Positions 1-7,201 of a stretch of DNA of 9,160 nucleotides are shown piece by piece (position 1 is the stretch's first letter; every line of letters starts with the position of its first letter). The translations under genes were made by a program, and so were the position numbers. The notes beneath the pieces are model-generated. The model ran no database searches. It worked only from the letters and a program-made list of their open reading frames with translations, and was not told the DNA's origin. The stretch is from Cytophagaceae bacterium (lineage in GTDB: Bacteria > Bacteroidota > Bacteroidia > Cytophagales > Spirosomataceae): positions 1 to 9,160 of the forward strand of contig CANHKE010000030.1 in assembly GCA_947461155.1 (NCBI GenBank), given 5' to 3'.

Positions 1-59
1 CCGATTAAACCGGAAGCATACAACACAATCATAAATCGTTTTAAAAAAACTGGGTTCAT
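1..59 (-). CDS. Possible 5' end of a membrane protein gene, cut by the window edge
   Basis: I do not recognise this gene. Reading leftward from an ATG at 59-57 gives 19 codons without a stop before the window ends: MNPVFLKRFMIVLYASGLIG, the last residue coming from an incomplete glycine codon. A basic residue pair followed by a hydrophobic stretch looks like a signal anchor or first membrane segment. The ATG lies 15 bases after the stop of the NYN gene on the same strand, the spacing expected of an operon partner. A second in-frame ATG at 32-30 sits in an identical 13-base context, so the start is ambiguous. With only 59 bases the call rests on the open frame, the position and the hydrophobic character; it may not be a gene. 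Confidence 0.45.
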   Translation of the reverse strand, partial: MNPVFLKRFMIVLYASGLI

Positions 60-68
60 AAATCGTTT
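29..68. repeat. 13-bp direct repeat, two copies 27 bp apart
   Basis: TCATAAATCGTTT occurs at 29-41 and again at 56-68. On the minus strand each copy reads AAACGATTTATGA and contains an ATG. The 27-base offset keeps both ATGs in the same frame, so the repeat duplicates the possible initiation context of the gene that leaves the window at base 1. It could be a local duplication or chance in AT-rich DNA. Confidence 0.6.
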
Positions 69-74
69 GTTTTT

Positions 75-692
75 TTACCAGCCCGCTGGCTTTTGTATTT
101 CTATTCCATCCAATCCCATTAGCTGCAAAGGAAATTGACATTCAATTAATTTTTCCTTTGAGATAAGCTGGCTTGATCGCGCCTCCTCGGACAAACTTTC
201 ATTTTCCCGATTAGGGGGAAAGAGCATCACAACCGACTTGGCATCGTACGTTTCATTGACAGCTTCCACACATGGAGCAAAATCACTATCGCCAGAAACG
301 ACAAAAGCAACATCATACGCATCCAAATGCGCATCCATCAACAAATGAGTCGCCAGATTCACATCCGTCATTTTTTCCGTAGGTGTATCCCAAGAATGAC
401 CACACGAAAAACAAGCAATCGTTTTCGTATGGTAAGACCCATAGATCAAATCAACCCCTGAAGTGGCTAATGCGCGTAGGTAAACATCTTGCCGCGCCTC
501 CCGAAGCGCATCATGCGTCAATCGAGACGTGAAAAATTTAACCGCCACTAATTCTTGATTCGTATCCAAAAATCGTTGCATTAGCTTTTTCACATCAAGC
601 CATTTGCAAAACCTCAACCCTGCGTCCAATAGACCAAAGTATAGATTTGACCCATCTATATAGGCTATTACACGCTGTTTGGGTTTGTCCAT
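75..692 (-). CDS. NYN-domain (LabA/DUF88-like, PIN-fold) protein, putative nuclease
   Basis: A 205-residue protein of the NYN family, a PIN-like fold whose studied members are often metal-dependent ribonucleases; the substrate here is unknown. Visible acidic-site motifs are YIDGSN (D13, N16) at the N terminus, TDVN (D110, N112) in the middle and VVSGDSDF (D135, D137) after a hydrophobic strand, the usual order for the family. A CFSCGH segment (C94, C97, H99) could be half of a metal site, but I see no second Cys pair placed to complete a zinc ribbon. There is no signal peptide or membrane segment, so it should be cytoplasmic. I chose the ATG at 692; the longer reading begins with TTG at 698 and adds only two residues. 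The ATG follows the T-run of the tRNA-His terminator by 10 bases, with no Shine-Dalgarno. The family call is firm and the activity is inferred. Confidence 0.88.
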   Translation of the reverse strand: MDKPKQRVIAYIDGSNLYFGLLDAGLRFCKWLDVKKLMQRFLDTNQELVAVKFFTSRLTHDALREARQDVYLRALATSGVDLIYGSYHTKTIACFSCGHSWDTPTEKMTDVNLATHLLMDAHLDAYDVAFVVSGDSDFAPCVEAVNETYDAKSVVMLFPPNRENESLSEEARSSQLISKEKLIECQFPLQLMGLDGIEIQKPAGW

Positions 693-702
693 GCTCAAAA
701 AT

Positions 703-735
703 AAAAAAAAGTCCCGGCATCTCGACCAGGACTTT
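703..735 (-). terminator. Rho-independent terminator after tRNA-His
   Basis: On the minus strand AAAGTCCTGG pairs with CCGGGACTTT as a 10-bp stem (one T.G pair) around an 8-base loop. Stem bases are 708-717 and 726-735. The T-run covers 710-703, partly within the stem. It begins 12 bases after the tRNA 3' end and stops 10 bases before the NYN start codon, so any transcript entering the NYN gene from upstream must pass it. Confidence 0.88.
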
Positions 736-746
736 CAAAATAAACG

Positions 747-821
747 GGCGGATGATGGGACTCGAACCCACGACCAAGCGCACCACAAACGCCTACTCTA
801 ACCAACTGAGCTACAACCGCC
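747..821 (-). tRNA. tRNA-His (anticodon GTG)
   Basis: A complete 75-base cloverleaf with anticodon GTG at 786-784, loop TTGTGGT. Its histidine identity is supported by the encoded extra 5' G (G-1, base 821) facing discriminator C73 (base 747), the pair recognised by histidyl-tRNA synthetase. The D arm has GCTC...GAGT, the T loop is TTCGAGT and the variable loop is five bases. CCA is not encoded: the bases after C73 are CGT. The acceptor stem pairs throughout except for a U5:U68 mismatch, and four further stem pairs are G.U (10:25, 27:43, 31:39, 49:65). All invariant loop bases are present, so I treat it as functional. It has its own promoter and terminator. Confidence 0.97.
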
Positions 822-832
822 ATTTAGGACTG

Positions 833-863
833 CAAAAATACGGAAAGCTTCCAATATTGCAAA
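833..863 (-). promoter_or_regulatory. Bacteroidota-type promoter of tRNA-His
   Basis: On the minus strand TTTG (863-860) is followed after exactly 19 bases by TATTTTTG (840-833). This matches both elements and the spacing of the known Bacteroidota primary-sigma consensus, TTTG-N19-TAnnTTTG. Transcription would begin a few bases before the tRNA 5' end at 821, as expected for a stable RNA gene. It lies just downstream of the sodA terminator, so the tRNA is an independent unit. Confidence 0.85.
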
Positions 864-872
864 CCTTAGAAC

Positions 873-903
873 AAAAAAAGCGGGAGAAATTTCATGCTCC
901 CGC
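873..903 (-). terminator. Rho-independent terminator after sodA
   Basis: On the minus strand GCGGGAG (903-897) pairs with CTCCCGC (886-880) around a 10-base loop, followed by seven T (879-873). It starts 8 bases past the sodA stop codon and ends the transcript that comes from tadA and/or sodA. Confidence 0.92.
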
Positions 904-911
904 CCAATCAA

Positions 912-1523
912 TTATTTCTGAGCAGCCAAGTAACGTGCCTCCGCTTTGTTCCAATCTACCACACTCCAGAATGCGTCAATGTAGTCCGGGCGCTTGTTTT
1001 GAAACTTCAAATAATATGCATGCTCCCAAACGTCCAATCCAATCACCGGAAAACCTTTCACATCCGCCACATCCATCAATGGATTATCTTGGTTTGGCGT
1101 AGAGGAAACAGCCACCGAACCATCTTTTTGTGCGACTAACCAAGCCCAACCGGAACCAAAACGCGTAAGTCCCGCCTTTTTGAATTCTTCTTTAAACGCA
1201 TCAAATGAGCCGAATTTTGCTTCAATTGCCGCCGCTAAAGTACCTACCGGGGATCCTCCACCGTTTGCCGACAAAATATTCCAAAACAAATCGTGGTTAA
1301 AATGACCACCTCCGTTATTGCGAACCGCTGGAGTTAACGTAGAAATCGTCGCAAACAATTCTTCCAATGACTTTCCCTCTAATGGAGTGTCTTTAACTGC
1401 TGCATTTAAATTTGTTACATACGCATTGTGGTGGCGATCATGGTGAATTTCCATCGTCAATGCGTCAAAATGAGGTTCTAATGCATTATTTGCATAAGGT
1501 AAGGGTGCTAATTCAAAAGCCAT
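912..1523 (-). CDS. sodA: Superoxide dismutase, Mn/Fe family (Mn-type or cambialistic)
   Basis: A 203-residue enzyme that converts superoxide to oxygen and hydrogen peroxide; the length is normal for the family. Metal ligands are visible as H27 (in MEIHHDRHH), H77 (in [10 protein letters not shown]), D164 and H168 (in DVWEHAYY). The active-site glutamine appears to be Q145 in NQDNPLM, the position used by Mn-type enzymes, whereas Fe-type enzymes supply it from the HxxxW helix region. That favours Mn or cambialistic use, an inference from motif only. No signal peptide, so cytoplasmic. ATG at 1523 gives the canonical N terminus (FELAPLPY). It follows tadA by 60 bp on the same strand, room for its own promoter, though I see no good consensus there. 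It ends at a strong terminator. Confidence 0.97.
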   Translation of the reverse strand: MAFELAPLPYANNALEPHFDALTMEIHHDRHHNAYVTNLNAAVKDTPLEGKSLEELFATISTLTPAVRNNGGGHFNHDLFWNILSANGGGSPVGTLAAAIEAKFGSFDAFKEEFKKAGLTRFGSGWAWLVAQKDGSVAVSSTPNQDNPLMDVADVKGFPVIGLDVWEHAYYLKFQNKRPDYIDAFWSVVDWNKAEARYLAAQK

Positions 1524-1581
1524 ATCGATATGATTTAGTGTTATAATTTTTAAACGTTTCTAATTCCAAATTTGTTCGAAC
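1521..1581. promoter_or_regulatory. Three short palindromes in the sodA leader, possible operator
   Basis: The 60 bp between tadA and sodA hold GTTCGAAC (1574-1581) and AAACGTTT (1552-1559), centres 22 bp apart. A 12-bp perfect palindrome, CATATCGATATG (1521-1532), overlaps the sodA ATG. Such spacing could suit a dimeric regulator, but short palindromes are common in AT-rich DNA and no known operator is recognised. Treat this as a candidate only. Confidence 0.25.
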
Positions 1582-1583
1582 AC

Positions 1584-2021
1584 CTAACGCTTCCGCGAAA
1601 AGAATTCTTTAAGTAATGATTCCGATTCCTCCGCGAGGAGCCCGCCAACAACCTCTGTTTTGGGATGTAAAACCTGTTTTCCCATCGCCAGAAATCCGCG
1701 CTTTTCTTCATATGCGCCAAAAACCAAACGCCCCAACTGAGACCAATACAAAGCCCCTGCACACATTAAACAAGGTTCCAACGTCACATACAACGTGCAA
1801 TCTTTCAAATATTTCCCACCGACCGTTTGAGCCGCTGATGTTATGGCCAGCATCTCCGCATGTGCAGTCACATCTGTCAATATTTCGGTTTGATTATAGG
1901 CCTTTGCCACAATTCTCCCTTGGCATACGACGACTGCGCCAACGGGTATTTCGTCCTCTTCCAATGCCCTTTCGGCCTGTCGGAGCGCTAACCCCATAAA
2001 ATAGGCATCCTCATTTAGCAT
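1584..2021 (-). CDS. tadA: tRNA(adenine-34) deaminase
   Basis: A 145-residue cytidine/deoxycytidylate-deaminase-fold enzyme that converts A34 to inosine in the anticodon wobble position of tRNA-Arg(ACG). The zinc site is visible as AHAEM (H54, with proton shuttle E56) and PCLMC (C84, C87), the standard HAE...PCxxC arrangement. The N terminus DAYFMGLALRQA matches the family's first helix and EIPVGAVVV its first strand. I chose the ATG at 2021, two bases after the aroC stop. A longer frame would start inside aroC and add 34 residues not expected for the family. The tight junction suggests translational coupling with aroC. The sequence supports TadA over guanine deaminase by length and by the KRGFLAMGKQVLHP-type C-terminal region, which I judge from memory. 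Confidence 0.93.
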   Translation of the reverse strand: MLNEDAYFMGLALRQAERALEEDEIPVGAVVVCQGRIVAKAYNQTEILTDVTAHAEMLAITSAAQTVGGKYLKDCTLYVTLEPCLMCAGALYWSQLGRLVFGAYEEKRGFLAMGKQVLHPKTEVVGGLLAEESESLLKEFFSRKR

Positions 2022-2023
2022 AC

Positions 2024-3109
2024 TTAAGCGGGCATTTGAATCACCCGATTCCGTAAGTAAAAGTCTAATAAAACAATCGCAGCCATCGCCTCGACAATCG
2101 GAACCGCACGCGGTACGACGCATGGATCATGTCTTCCTTTACCTGAAACCGTGATTTTCTCCCCTTTTTCATTGACACTATCCTGATCCTGCATGATCGT
2201 AGCCACTGGCTTAAATCCGACACGGAAATAAATAGGCTCTCCATTCGAAATTCCTCCTTGGATTCCTCCGGAATGATTCGTTAGCGTTCGGAAAGTTCCA
2301 TCCGCTTGCTTCTCAATAATATCGTTGTGCTGGGATCCGCGCAGTGCAACCCCATCAAATCCACTCCCATACTCAAAACCTTTCACCGCATTGATGCTCA
2401 GCATCGCCTTGCCTAATTCCGCATGTAATTTATCAAATACCGGCTCGCCCAATCCTACTGGACACCCGGTAATGTAAGCCGAAACAACACCTCCAACGGA
2501 ATCCCCCGCTTTGCGAATGTCATCAATATACGTAAACATTTGCTCCGCAAGCGCCGTATCTGGACAACGCACCGCATTCGTTTCCGCAAGACTTAGATCC
2601 AATTGCTCCACGGGCGTCTCTAATTTCAACGATCCTACTTGGGAAACATAGGCTGTAATTTGAACACCTAATTGGCCTAAAACCAATTTAGCCAAAGCGC
2701 CTGCCGCAACGCGAGCCACGGTCTCACGAGCCGAAGAACGTCCGCCCCCACGATAATCACGCAAACCATATTTGGCAAAATACGTATAGTCCGCATGTGA
2801 AGGTCGAAATTGATCTGCAATGTGTGAATAATCCTTCGAGCGTTGATCGCCATTCCAGACCAACATCGCAATGGGTGTCCCCGTCGTTTTTCCTTCAAAT
2901 ATACCGGAAACTACTTCCACTGAATCGGCTTCTTTACGCTGCGTAGTAATTCGCGATTGACCCGGTTTTCTACGATCTAATTCCGATTGAATAAACGCTA
3001 AATCGAAATTGACACCCGCAGGGCAACCTTGAATAACCACACCTACAGCCGCACCATGTGACTCACCGAATGTACTGATTTGAAAAATTTTCCCGTATAT
3101 ACTCCCCAT
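2024..3109 (-). CDS. aroC: Chorismate synthase
   Basis: A 361-residue enzyme for the last shikimate-pathway step, the FMN-dependent elimination of phosphate from 5-enolpyruvylshikimate-3-phosphate to give chorismate. The family signatures are all visible: [18 protein letters not shown] near residues 15-32 (H18), RPSHADYTY near 102-110 (H105), [20 protein letters not shown] near 118-137, and [12 protein letters not shown] near 326-337. Length is normal. I use the ATG at 3109, which gives the expected short N terminus ([17 protein letters not shown]). The longer alternative starts with TTG at 3133 inside the preceding gene. The gap to the BatD stop is five bases and to tadA two, so the three should be co-transcribed. 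aroE, from the same pathway, lies at the far right of the window. Confidence 0.98.
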   Translation of the reverse strand: MGSIYGKIFQISTFGESHGAAVGVVIQGCPAGVNFDLAFIQSELDRRKPGQSRITTQRKEADSVEVVSGIFEGKTTGTPIAMLVWNGDQRSKDYSHIADQFRPSHADYTYFAKYGLRDYRGGGRSSARETVARVAAGALAKLVLGQLGVQITAYVSQVGSLKLETPVEQLDLSLAETNAVRCPDTALAEQMFTYIDDIRKAGDSVGGVVSAYITGCPVGLGEPVFDKLHAELGKAMLSINAVKGFEYGSGFDGVALRGSQHNDIIEKQADGTFRTLTNHSGGIQGGISNGEPIYFRVGFKPVATIMQDQDSVNEKGEKITVSGKGRHDPCVVPRAVPIVEAMAAIVLLDFYLRNRVIQMPA

Positions 3110-3114
3110 ATTCG

Positions 3115-4527
3115 TTATTTTGTTGCCTTCCAAAAAAGAAAAAGCAAAGTAGTAATCACCATAAGAATCACAAAATTAACCAATTGTCGCCAATTGATCC
3201 ATCTATTCCACTGAACAGATAAAGAATCTTTCTTTTCAATCTGTTGATATACACCGCCTGACTCCGACTTTGTTTGCAAAAACCGATCTGATGGCTGTCC
3301 CTTAACAATTAAAACCAGCGAAGACCGCAACGTATCAAATCTTTCTTTTTCCGTATTAAAAAAGACCCATTTAAAATATTTTCCCATGGAAATTTGGCCC
3401 GGCTGCTCAGGAACAAGCGTAAATAAATCTGTTTTATAGCCAATCATTTGATCACGTACCGGAACAACGGTCCGCTCCGTTGAGACTAGCGAAAAATCAA
3501 CAAAATAATCAGACTCTACCTCATTCGCATCCCACAAAATACTATTTCCATCGCCTACTAGACTTGCTTGGTACGTAATCGGCTGACCGGTCTGGATGGC
3601 CTTTTTACTCACAGCCTCTTCTAAATGAAAATTGCCTACGGGAACCTTTCCAGCCAACGGATGCACTGGCAACGATTTCGGAATGATAACGAGGGGGGCC
3701 GACTTGAAGTAATTATTTCTTACTTGACGCTCGAGACCCTTGCCGGGCAACACCTGTTTAACGCGAAAATTCAACGATGGAATGCGAATAACATGATTAT
3801 CCAAAGAAAAATAACTCGCCTGAAAAAACCGATATTCCGTATATTTCTTACCCCGAAACTGCACCTTCAACACACGCTCAGCTTGTAAACCAAAGTTTTC
3901 TTCCCAGCAATTTCGTGGGCGCAGTTGCTGAATTAGTTCCGGAATTTGTAAATCATTTCGATCAAAAACCATTTCCGAAGCATTGCTCTCAGGAACATAA
4001 AAAGACATTTTGATGGTAAAACCTTGGCCGACAAATGGCGTACGTAAGTTGCTACTGACTAGAAAAAAAGCCCCATTATTTTTGGATAGTGATAACTCAG
4101 AAATCGCAATTTCCTTAACCTCCTCCGTTTCCTCAGCCACACCCTCGGAAACTTGAACGACAAAAGGATCCCAAGCAACTATTTGTCCATTTATCTGAAC
4201 CTCTTGCGCGGGTATTGCAAATGAACCAACTCCGGAAGGCTGATAATATTGGGAGAACGTTTGGGTTTGAACGACTTGCCCATTCTGAAAAAGTGAAGCC
4301 TTACTGCGACTTACACCCAACTTTTTAAAATTAGCTAGCTCCGGAAAATGATACACGGCTTGTTGGTCACTAACCGGCAAAGTAAAATAGATAACCAAAT
4401 GGTCATTCGTAGTAATCGACTTCGCTCCAACCTGCACAGTCAAAGCGTCTCGATTTTGCGCGCGCAAGTTCGCCGACAGTCCTAAGACGATCCATAAGCC
4501 AAGAAAAATTTGAACTAGCTGACGCAT
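3115..4527 (-). CDS. BatD-like envelope protein
   Basis: A 470-residue secreted or membrane-anchored protein resembling BatD of the Bacteroides aerotolerance (bat) loci. It has a signal peptide (residues 1-23, cleavage near LRA-Q), an N-terminal segment with the BatD-type pattern of a beta-rich domain ([22 protein letters not shown] is split across residues 29-50), and a second beta-rich region in the middle. A single C-terminal membrane helix at about 449-466 ends in a basic tail (WKATK). Most of the protein would face the periplasm. BatD proteins in Bacteroidota are usually nearer 600 residues, so this is a short form. No batA, batB, batC or batE is visible here. Its ATG lies 51 bp from the upstream barrel gene and its stop is five bases before aroC. 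The function of BatD is poorly known. The family call rests on general pattern rather than a catalytic motif. Confidence 0.7.
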   Translation of the reverse strand: MRQLVQIFLGLWIVLGLSANLRAQNRDALTVQVGAKSITTNDHLVIYFTLPVSDQQAVYHFPELANFKKLGVSRSKASLFQNGQVVQTQTFSQYYQPSGVGSFAIPAQEVQINGQIVAWDPFVVQVSEGVAEETEEVKEIAISELSLSKNNGAFFLVSSNLRTPFVGQGFTIKMSFYVPESNASEMVFDRNDLQIPELIQQLRPRNCWEENFGLQAERVLKVQFRGKKYTEYRFFQASYFSLDNHVIRIPSLNFRVKQVLPGKGLERQVRNNYFKSAPLVIIPKSLPVHPLAGKVPVGNFHLEEAVSKKAIQTGQPITYQASLVGDGNSILWDANEVESDYFVDFSLVSTERTVVPVRDQMIGYKTDLFTLVPEQPGQISMGKYFKWVFFNTEKERFDTLRSSLVLIVKGQPSDRFLQTKSESGGVYQQIEKKDSLSVQWNRWINWRQLVNFVILMVITTLLFLFWKATK

Positions 4528-4578
4528 TCACGCAATTTACACAAATTGTCTAGGAGACGAATCGAAACAGATTTAAAA

Positions 4579-5313
4579 TTAATAAAGTTTAAATCGGCAA
4601 GATATCCCGATGGCCATATACCAAAGTTGGCCTTCATTCAAACTCTTACCTGCTGAAATATCTAATTTCAAATCATCAGTCAAATAATACGCATATCCAC
4701 CATCCACCCACGTATCGGTTAAACTCGTTTTAGGCAACCTGCCAAAAAATTCGGCATACGCATATCCTTTCTCACCAAGCGTTACATTAGGTGCGATGCG
4801 AATAATTCCCTCCACACCGCCATTGGAATGAAATTCAGCTCCTAAATTATAGCCTACCCCAAAAGACCCTTTCGTGTGTTGCATCGTAAAAACAGCTTCA
4901 CCTAACGAATGCGGCGTATCATTTAGCTCACTCGCATCGCGATTTTGATTATTTATGTGATACTGAACGATCAACGCTGTCCTGGGAACCCACGTGGAAC
5001 CAGCAAGCAAATGAAATTTGGCTCCAGCAGATTCGAAATTCATACCTCGCGCATTTCCAGCTGCTTGAACAACGGTAGTAAGCCGCAATTCTGCCCAAGG
5101 TAAAACACCAACTTTCAGCAGGGATGTAGGGGAAAAATAAATGACCTCTGAACGAGAAACATGCCGATTAAATCCAATTTCGGCTTGAAAATAGCCCTTT
5201 TTTACAATAAACGGACACTCCGTTTGATCAGGGCGATCGGTCTCCATGCGACCATCCTGCTGGGCCGAAACTTTAAAAATAAAAAAGAAAAAGAATCCTA
5301 TCATATACCGCAT
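4579..5313 (-). CDS. Outer-membrane 'transporter' (phenol meta-pathway-like, PF13557 type)
   Basis: A 244-residue predicted outer-membrane beta-barrel. The signal peptide is short and very hydrophobic (MRYMIGFFFFFIFKVSA, cut near residue 17), followed by METDRPDQTE, the N-terminal TDRPDxTE motif typical of the family annotated as 'transporter' or meta-pathway phenol degradation protein. The rest alternates polar and hydrophobic residues in beta-strand fashion, and the last strand (MAIGISCRFKLY) ends in an aromatic residue, as barrel proteins do for assembly. The substrate cannot be told; the family name comes from a degradation operon and no degradation genes are present here. It lies 35 bp after the next barrel gene and 51 bp before BatD, all on one strand, so it may belong to a longer envelope transcript. 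Confidence 0.72.
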   Translation of the reverse strand: MRYMIGFFFFFIFKVSAQQDGRMETDRPDQTECPFIVKKGYFQAEIGFNRHVSRSEVIYFSPTSLLKVGVLPWAELRLTTVVQAAGNARGMNFESAGAKFHLLAGSTWVPRTALIVQYHINNQNRDASELNDTPHSLGEAVFTMQHTKGSFGVGYNLGAEFHSNGGVEGIIRIAPNVTLGEKGYAYAEFFGRLPKTSLTDTWVDGGYAYYLTDDLKLDISAGKSLNEGQLWYMAIGISCRFKLY

Positions 5314-5327
5314 GACTGCAATATATC

Positions 5328-5349
5328 ATTTTTAGGCTAGACTAAAAAT
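5328..5349. repeat. AT-rich inverted repeat between the two barrel genes
   Basis: ATTTTTAG (5328-5335) and CTAAAAAT (5342-5349) form a perfect 8-bp stem with a 6-base loop, beginning at the stop codon of the upstream gene. There is no T-run after it on the minus strand, so it is a poor terminator; it might act as an RNA-stability hairpin or be incidental. Confidence 0.4.
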
Positions 5350-6185
5350 TATTTTTTGCCTCCAAAATAAACGCCCAAGCTTCCTGCAAATTCACCAAAC
5401 AGAATCGTCTGTTCCGCATGGTCCACGGAACGACCTGTTGTTCGAATATCCCATAAACGTGTCAAACCAGTTTTAACAAGCGCATCAAAGTAAATACGTT
5501 TTGAAAAGTTCAAACGAAGCCCCGACTTCACGGATGCCCCGGCTCCCGCTACATTCCAAAAATGATTTTTGCCCAAGGTAAAAAGTCGAACATCCGAACG
5601 AGGCACAACTAAACCCATCCCTACTCCATTTACCCAATCCAAGGATTGATTCCCTTTTGACCAAACAGGTTTATTATGTTCCAGTTCAACCGATGCATAA
5701 TTAAACCCATCCGTATGCTCAAAAGTTAGGAAGTCTGCCGAAGCGACTTGAATATTTTGATGATCAAATGTCCCCACATACGTTGGATTAACTACTTGAG
5801 CCGGAACGGAAACACGTGATGAAATGAAACCGGTAATGGGCGCCATTTGATTATTAACCATGACATATTTCATGTGGTCCCAACCAACACTTAGTGCTAA
5901 ATTATCCGTTAAAAAATACCCTACATGCAAATTGAATTGCGGGATCGAGAATAGGGCTGGATTGACATATTTATTGAATTCGCTCAGCGGCGTGGGCGCA
6001 TCTTTGGCAACTACATCTGAGAGGGTAAAATCATATCCAGGACCAACAAACTGAATGGCTGAATTTACATAAGCAGATCGATTATATCCCCACTCACCAA
6101 AAAATGTACCTTTTCGAGTTGGATGAATTTGCGCGACTGCTGACAGACTCAATAGCAACATACCACTTAGTAACAGTAATTTCAT
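5349..6185 (-). CDS. Predicted outer-membrane beta-barrel protein, unrecognised family
   Basis: I do not recognise the family. The 278-residue product has a clear signal peptide (MKLLLLSGMLLLSLSAVA, cut before Q19) and then a beta-rich body with many aromatic strand ends, for example FNLHVGYFLTDNLALSVGWD, a hairpin pattern common in Bacteroidota outer-membrane barrels, and a final strand FAGSLGVYFGGKK. The start is taken at the ATG at 6185; an upstream TTG at 6215 would put ten residues ahead of the signal peptide. The bases just before the ATG are purine-rich (GGGAAGG) but too close to act as a normal Shine-Dalgarno. It is the first gene of the minus-strand series and is divergent from the dioxygenase across 186 bp in which I see no convincing promoter. 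Confidence 0.68.
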   Translation of the reverse strand: MKLLLLSGMLLLSLSAVAQIHPTRKGTFFGEWGYNRSAYVNSAIQFVGPGYDFTLSDVVAKDAPTPLSEFNKYVNPALFSIPQFNLHVGYFLTDNLALSVGWDHMKYVMVNNQMAPITGFISSRVSVPAQVVNPTYVGTFDHQNIQVASADFLTFEHTDGFNYASVELEHNKPVWSKGNQSLDWVNGVGMGLVVPRSDVRLFTLGKNHFWNVAGAGASVKSGLRLNFSKRIYFDALVKTGLTRLWDIRTTGRSVDHAEQTILFGEFAGSLGVYFGGKK

Positions 6186-6371
6186 CCTTCCCAATTTTTC
6201 TACAAAATTGCACAATATTTAATCGATAAGTAAATCAAATACCTGATTTTACATATAATAAAGTGATTGAGTTTGAATATTTCGCCAACAAAAAAGTAAA
6301 TTGCATCACGCAAATAACCCACTAATTGATTATTCGTTGGAAACAAAATCAGCAGATTTCGCTGGACGCTT

Positions 6372-7199
6372 ATGAAAACAGCTATAACCAAATTTGAACC
6401 TAAAACATTTACCCTAGGTGATCAAATAACGCAAGAGCAAAAAGACTATTTTAAAAAATTCGGTGTTATTCAATTTAAAAAATTCATCACACCCGAGACC
6501 GCAGATTTGTTTATTTCAGAATTAGCGAAAATCGAAAAAACGTGGCTTGCAGAAGGCGTTGAAAAAGTCAATGGAATTCCGTTAAAATTTGGCAATGACC
6601 CCGAAGGAAATAAAATGATTCAGCGGATGTGCTTCACCAATAAATACAGCACTGTTTTAGCTGAGTTTTTAAAAGACCCACGATTCAACCTTTTGTTGGC
6701 TTTTTTATCACCTTACGATGGCCGCATTAGTGAGGACGAAAAAGATGGTCTGGTTTTTAACCATTATATCAATCAACCCAATTCCAAGTTCACACAAATG
6801 GGTTGGCATACAGACTCTCCGCGTGACTTGTTTTTAGGGCAACGGATCTTACCGATGCTCAATGTAGGCATTCACTTAGACGATTGTCCTTCGTCAAATG
6901 GTGGGCTTCGCGTCTTGCCAGGAACACAAAATCAAGGTGTATTAAAATTACTCTTTGGCAAAAAACAATTCATTGATCACCGCCCTGATCCAAAAGAAAT
7001 CGCATTTGAAATTGAGCGCGGCGATTTGACGATTCACGATGGACGCTTATGGCACCGCGTACAAGTTTCTCCCAATTTCGGGGAAAAAAGTCGGCGACGT
7101 GTCATGTACGTTCCCATCATTACCGGAAAATTTAAACCAAAATCAGCGAACAGTAAAACCCCATTCTATCACCGATTTGCCAAGGTGGTGACGAAATAA
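6372..7199 (+). CDS. Phytanoyl-CoA dioxygenase (PhyH) family oxygenase
   Basis: A 275-residue Fe(II)/2-oxoglutarate-dependent oxygenase of the PhyH family, which hydroxylates small molecules; the substrate here is unknown. The iron site is visible as H146 and D148 in MGWHTDSPR, with distal H228 in GRLWHRV. The arginine cluster R241-R243 (in KSRRRVMY) is placed to bind the 2-oxoglutarate carboxylate. GGLRVLPGTQNQG (near 177-189) is the usual strand and turn after the HxD motif. The N terminus (QEQKDYFKKFGVIQFKKFI) matches the 'xxxFxxxGfvvlkgfl' opening of PhyH proteins. No signal peptide, so cytoplasmic. It is a single-gene unit, divergent from the barrel gene and convergent with ruvX, so the neighbours give no clue to its substrate. 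Sequence alone does not separate catabolic from biosynthetic roles. Confidence 0.9.
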   Translation: MKTAITKFEPKTFTLGDQITQEQKDYFKKFGVIQFKKFITPETADLFISELAKIEKTWLAEGVEKVNGIPLKFGNDPEGNKMIQRMCFTNKYSTVLAEFLKDPRFNLLLAFLSPYDGRISEDEKDGLVFNHYINQPNSKFTQMGWHTDSPRDLFLGQRILPMLNVGIHLDDCPSSNGGLRVLPGTQNQGVLKLLFGKKQFIDHRPDPKEIAFEIERGDLTIHDGRLWHRVQVSPNFGEKSRRRVMYVPIITGKFKPKSANSKTPFYHRFAKVVTK

Positions 7200-7201
7200 A
7201 C

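Noticed and set aside
647..1139. Plus-strand open frames across the tRNA and the sodA 3' end
   Set aside because: They cross the tRNA-His gene, both terminators and sodA coding sequence; the proteins look like no family and are rich in residues expected from antisense reading.
1584..2123. Longer tadA start adding 34 residues
   Set aside because: It would start inside aroC, and the added cysteine- and arginine-rich segment is the aroC 3' end read in another frame; the ATG two bases after the aroC stop gives the standard N terminus.
6186..6371. Divergent promoters in the 186-bp barrel/dioxygenase gap
   Set aside because: No sequence on either strand matches TTTG-N19-TAnnTTTG with fewer than two mismatches; partial matches are at the level expected in AT-rich DNA.
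6200..6391. 63-codon minus-strand frame in the region between the barrel gene and the dioxygenase
   Set aside because: It overlaps the dioxygenase start and the N terminus of the barrel gene's upstream region, with low-complexity hydrophobic content from AT-rich DNA and no start context.
6450..6485. Direct repeat TTTAAAAAATTC, two copies 24 bp apart in the dioxygenase gene
   Set aside because: It lies in coding sequence and encodes the FKKF pair in the normal PhyH N-terminal motif, so it reflects amino-acid use, not a DNA element.
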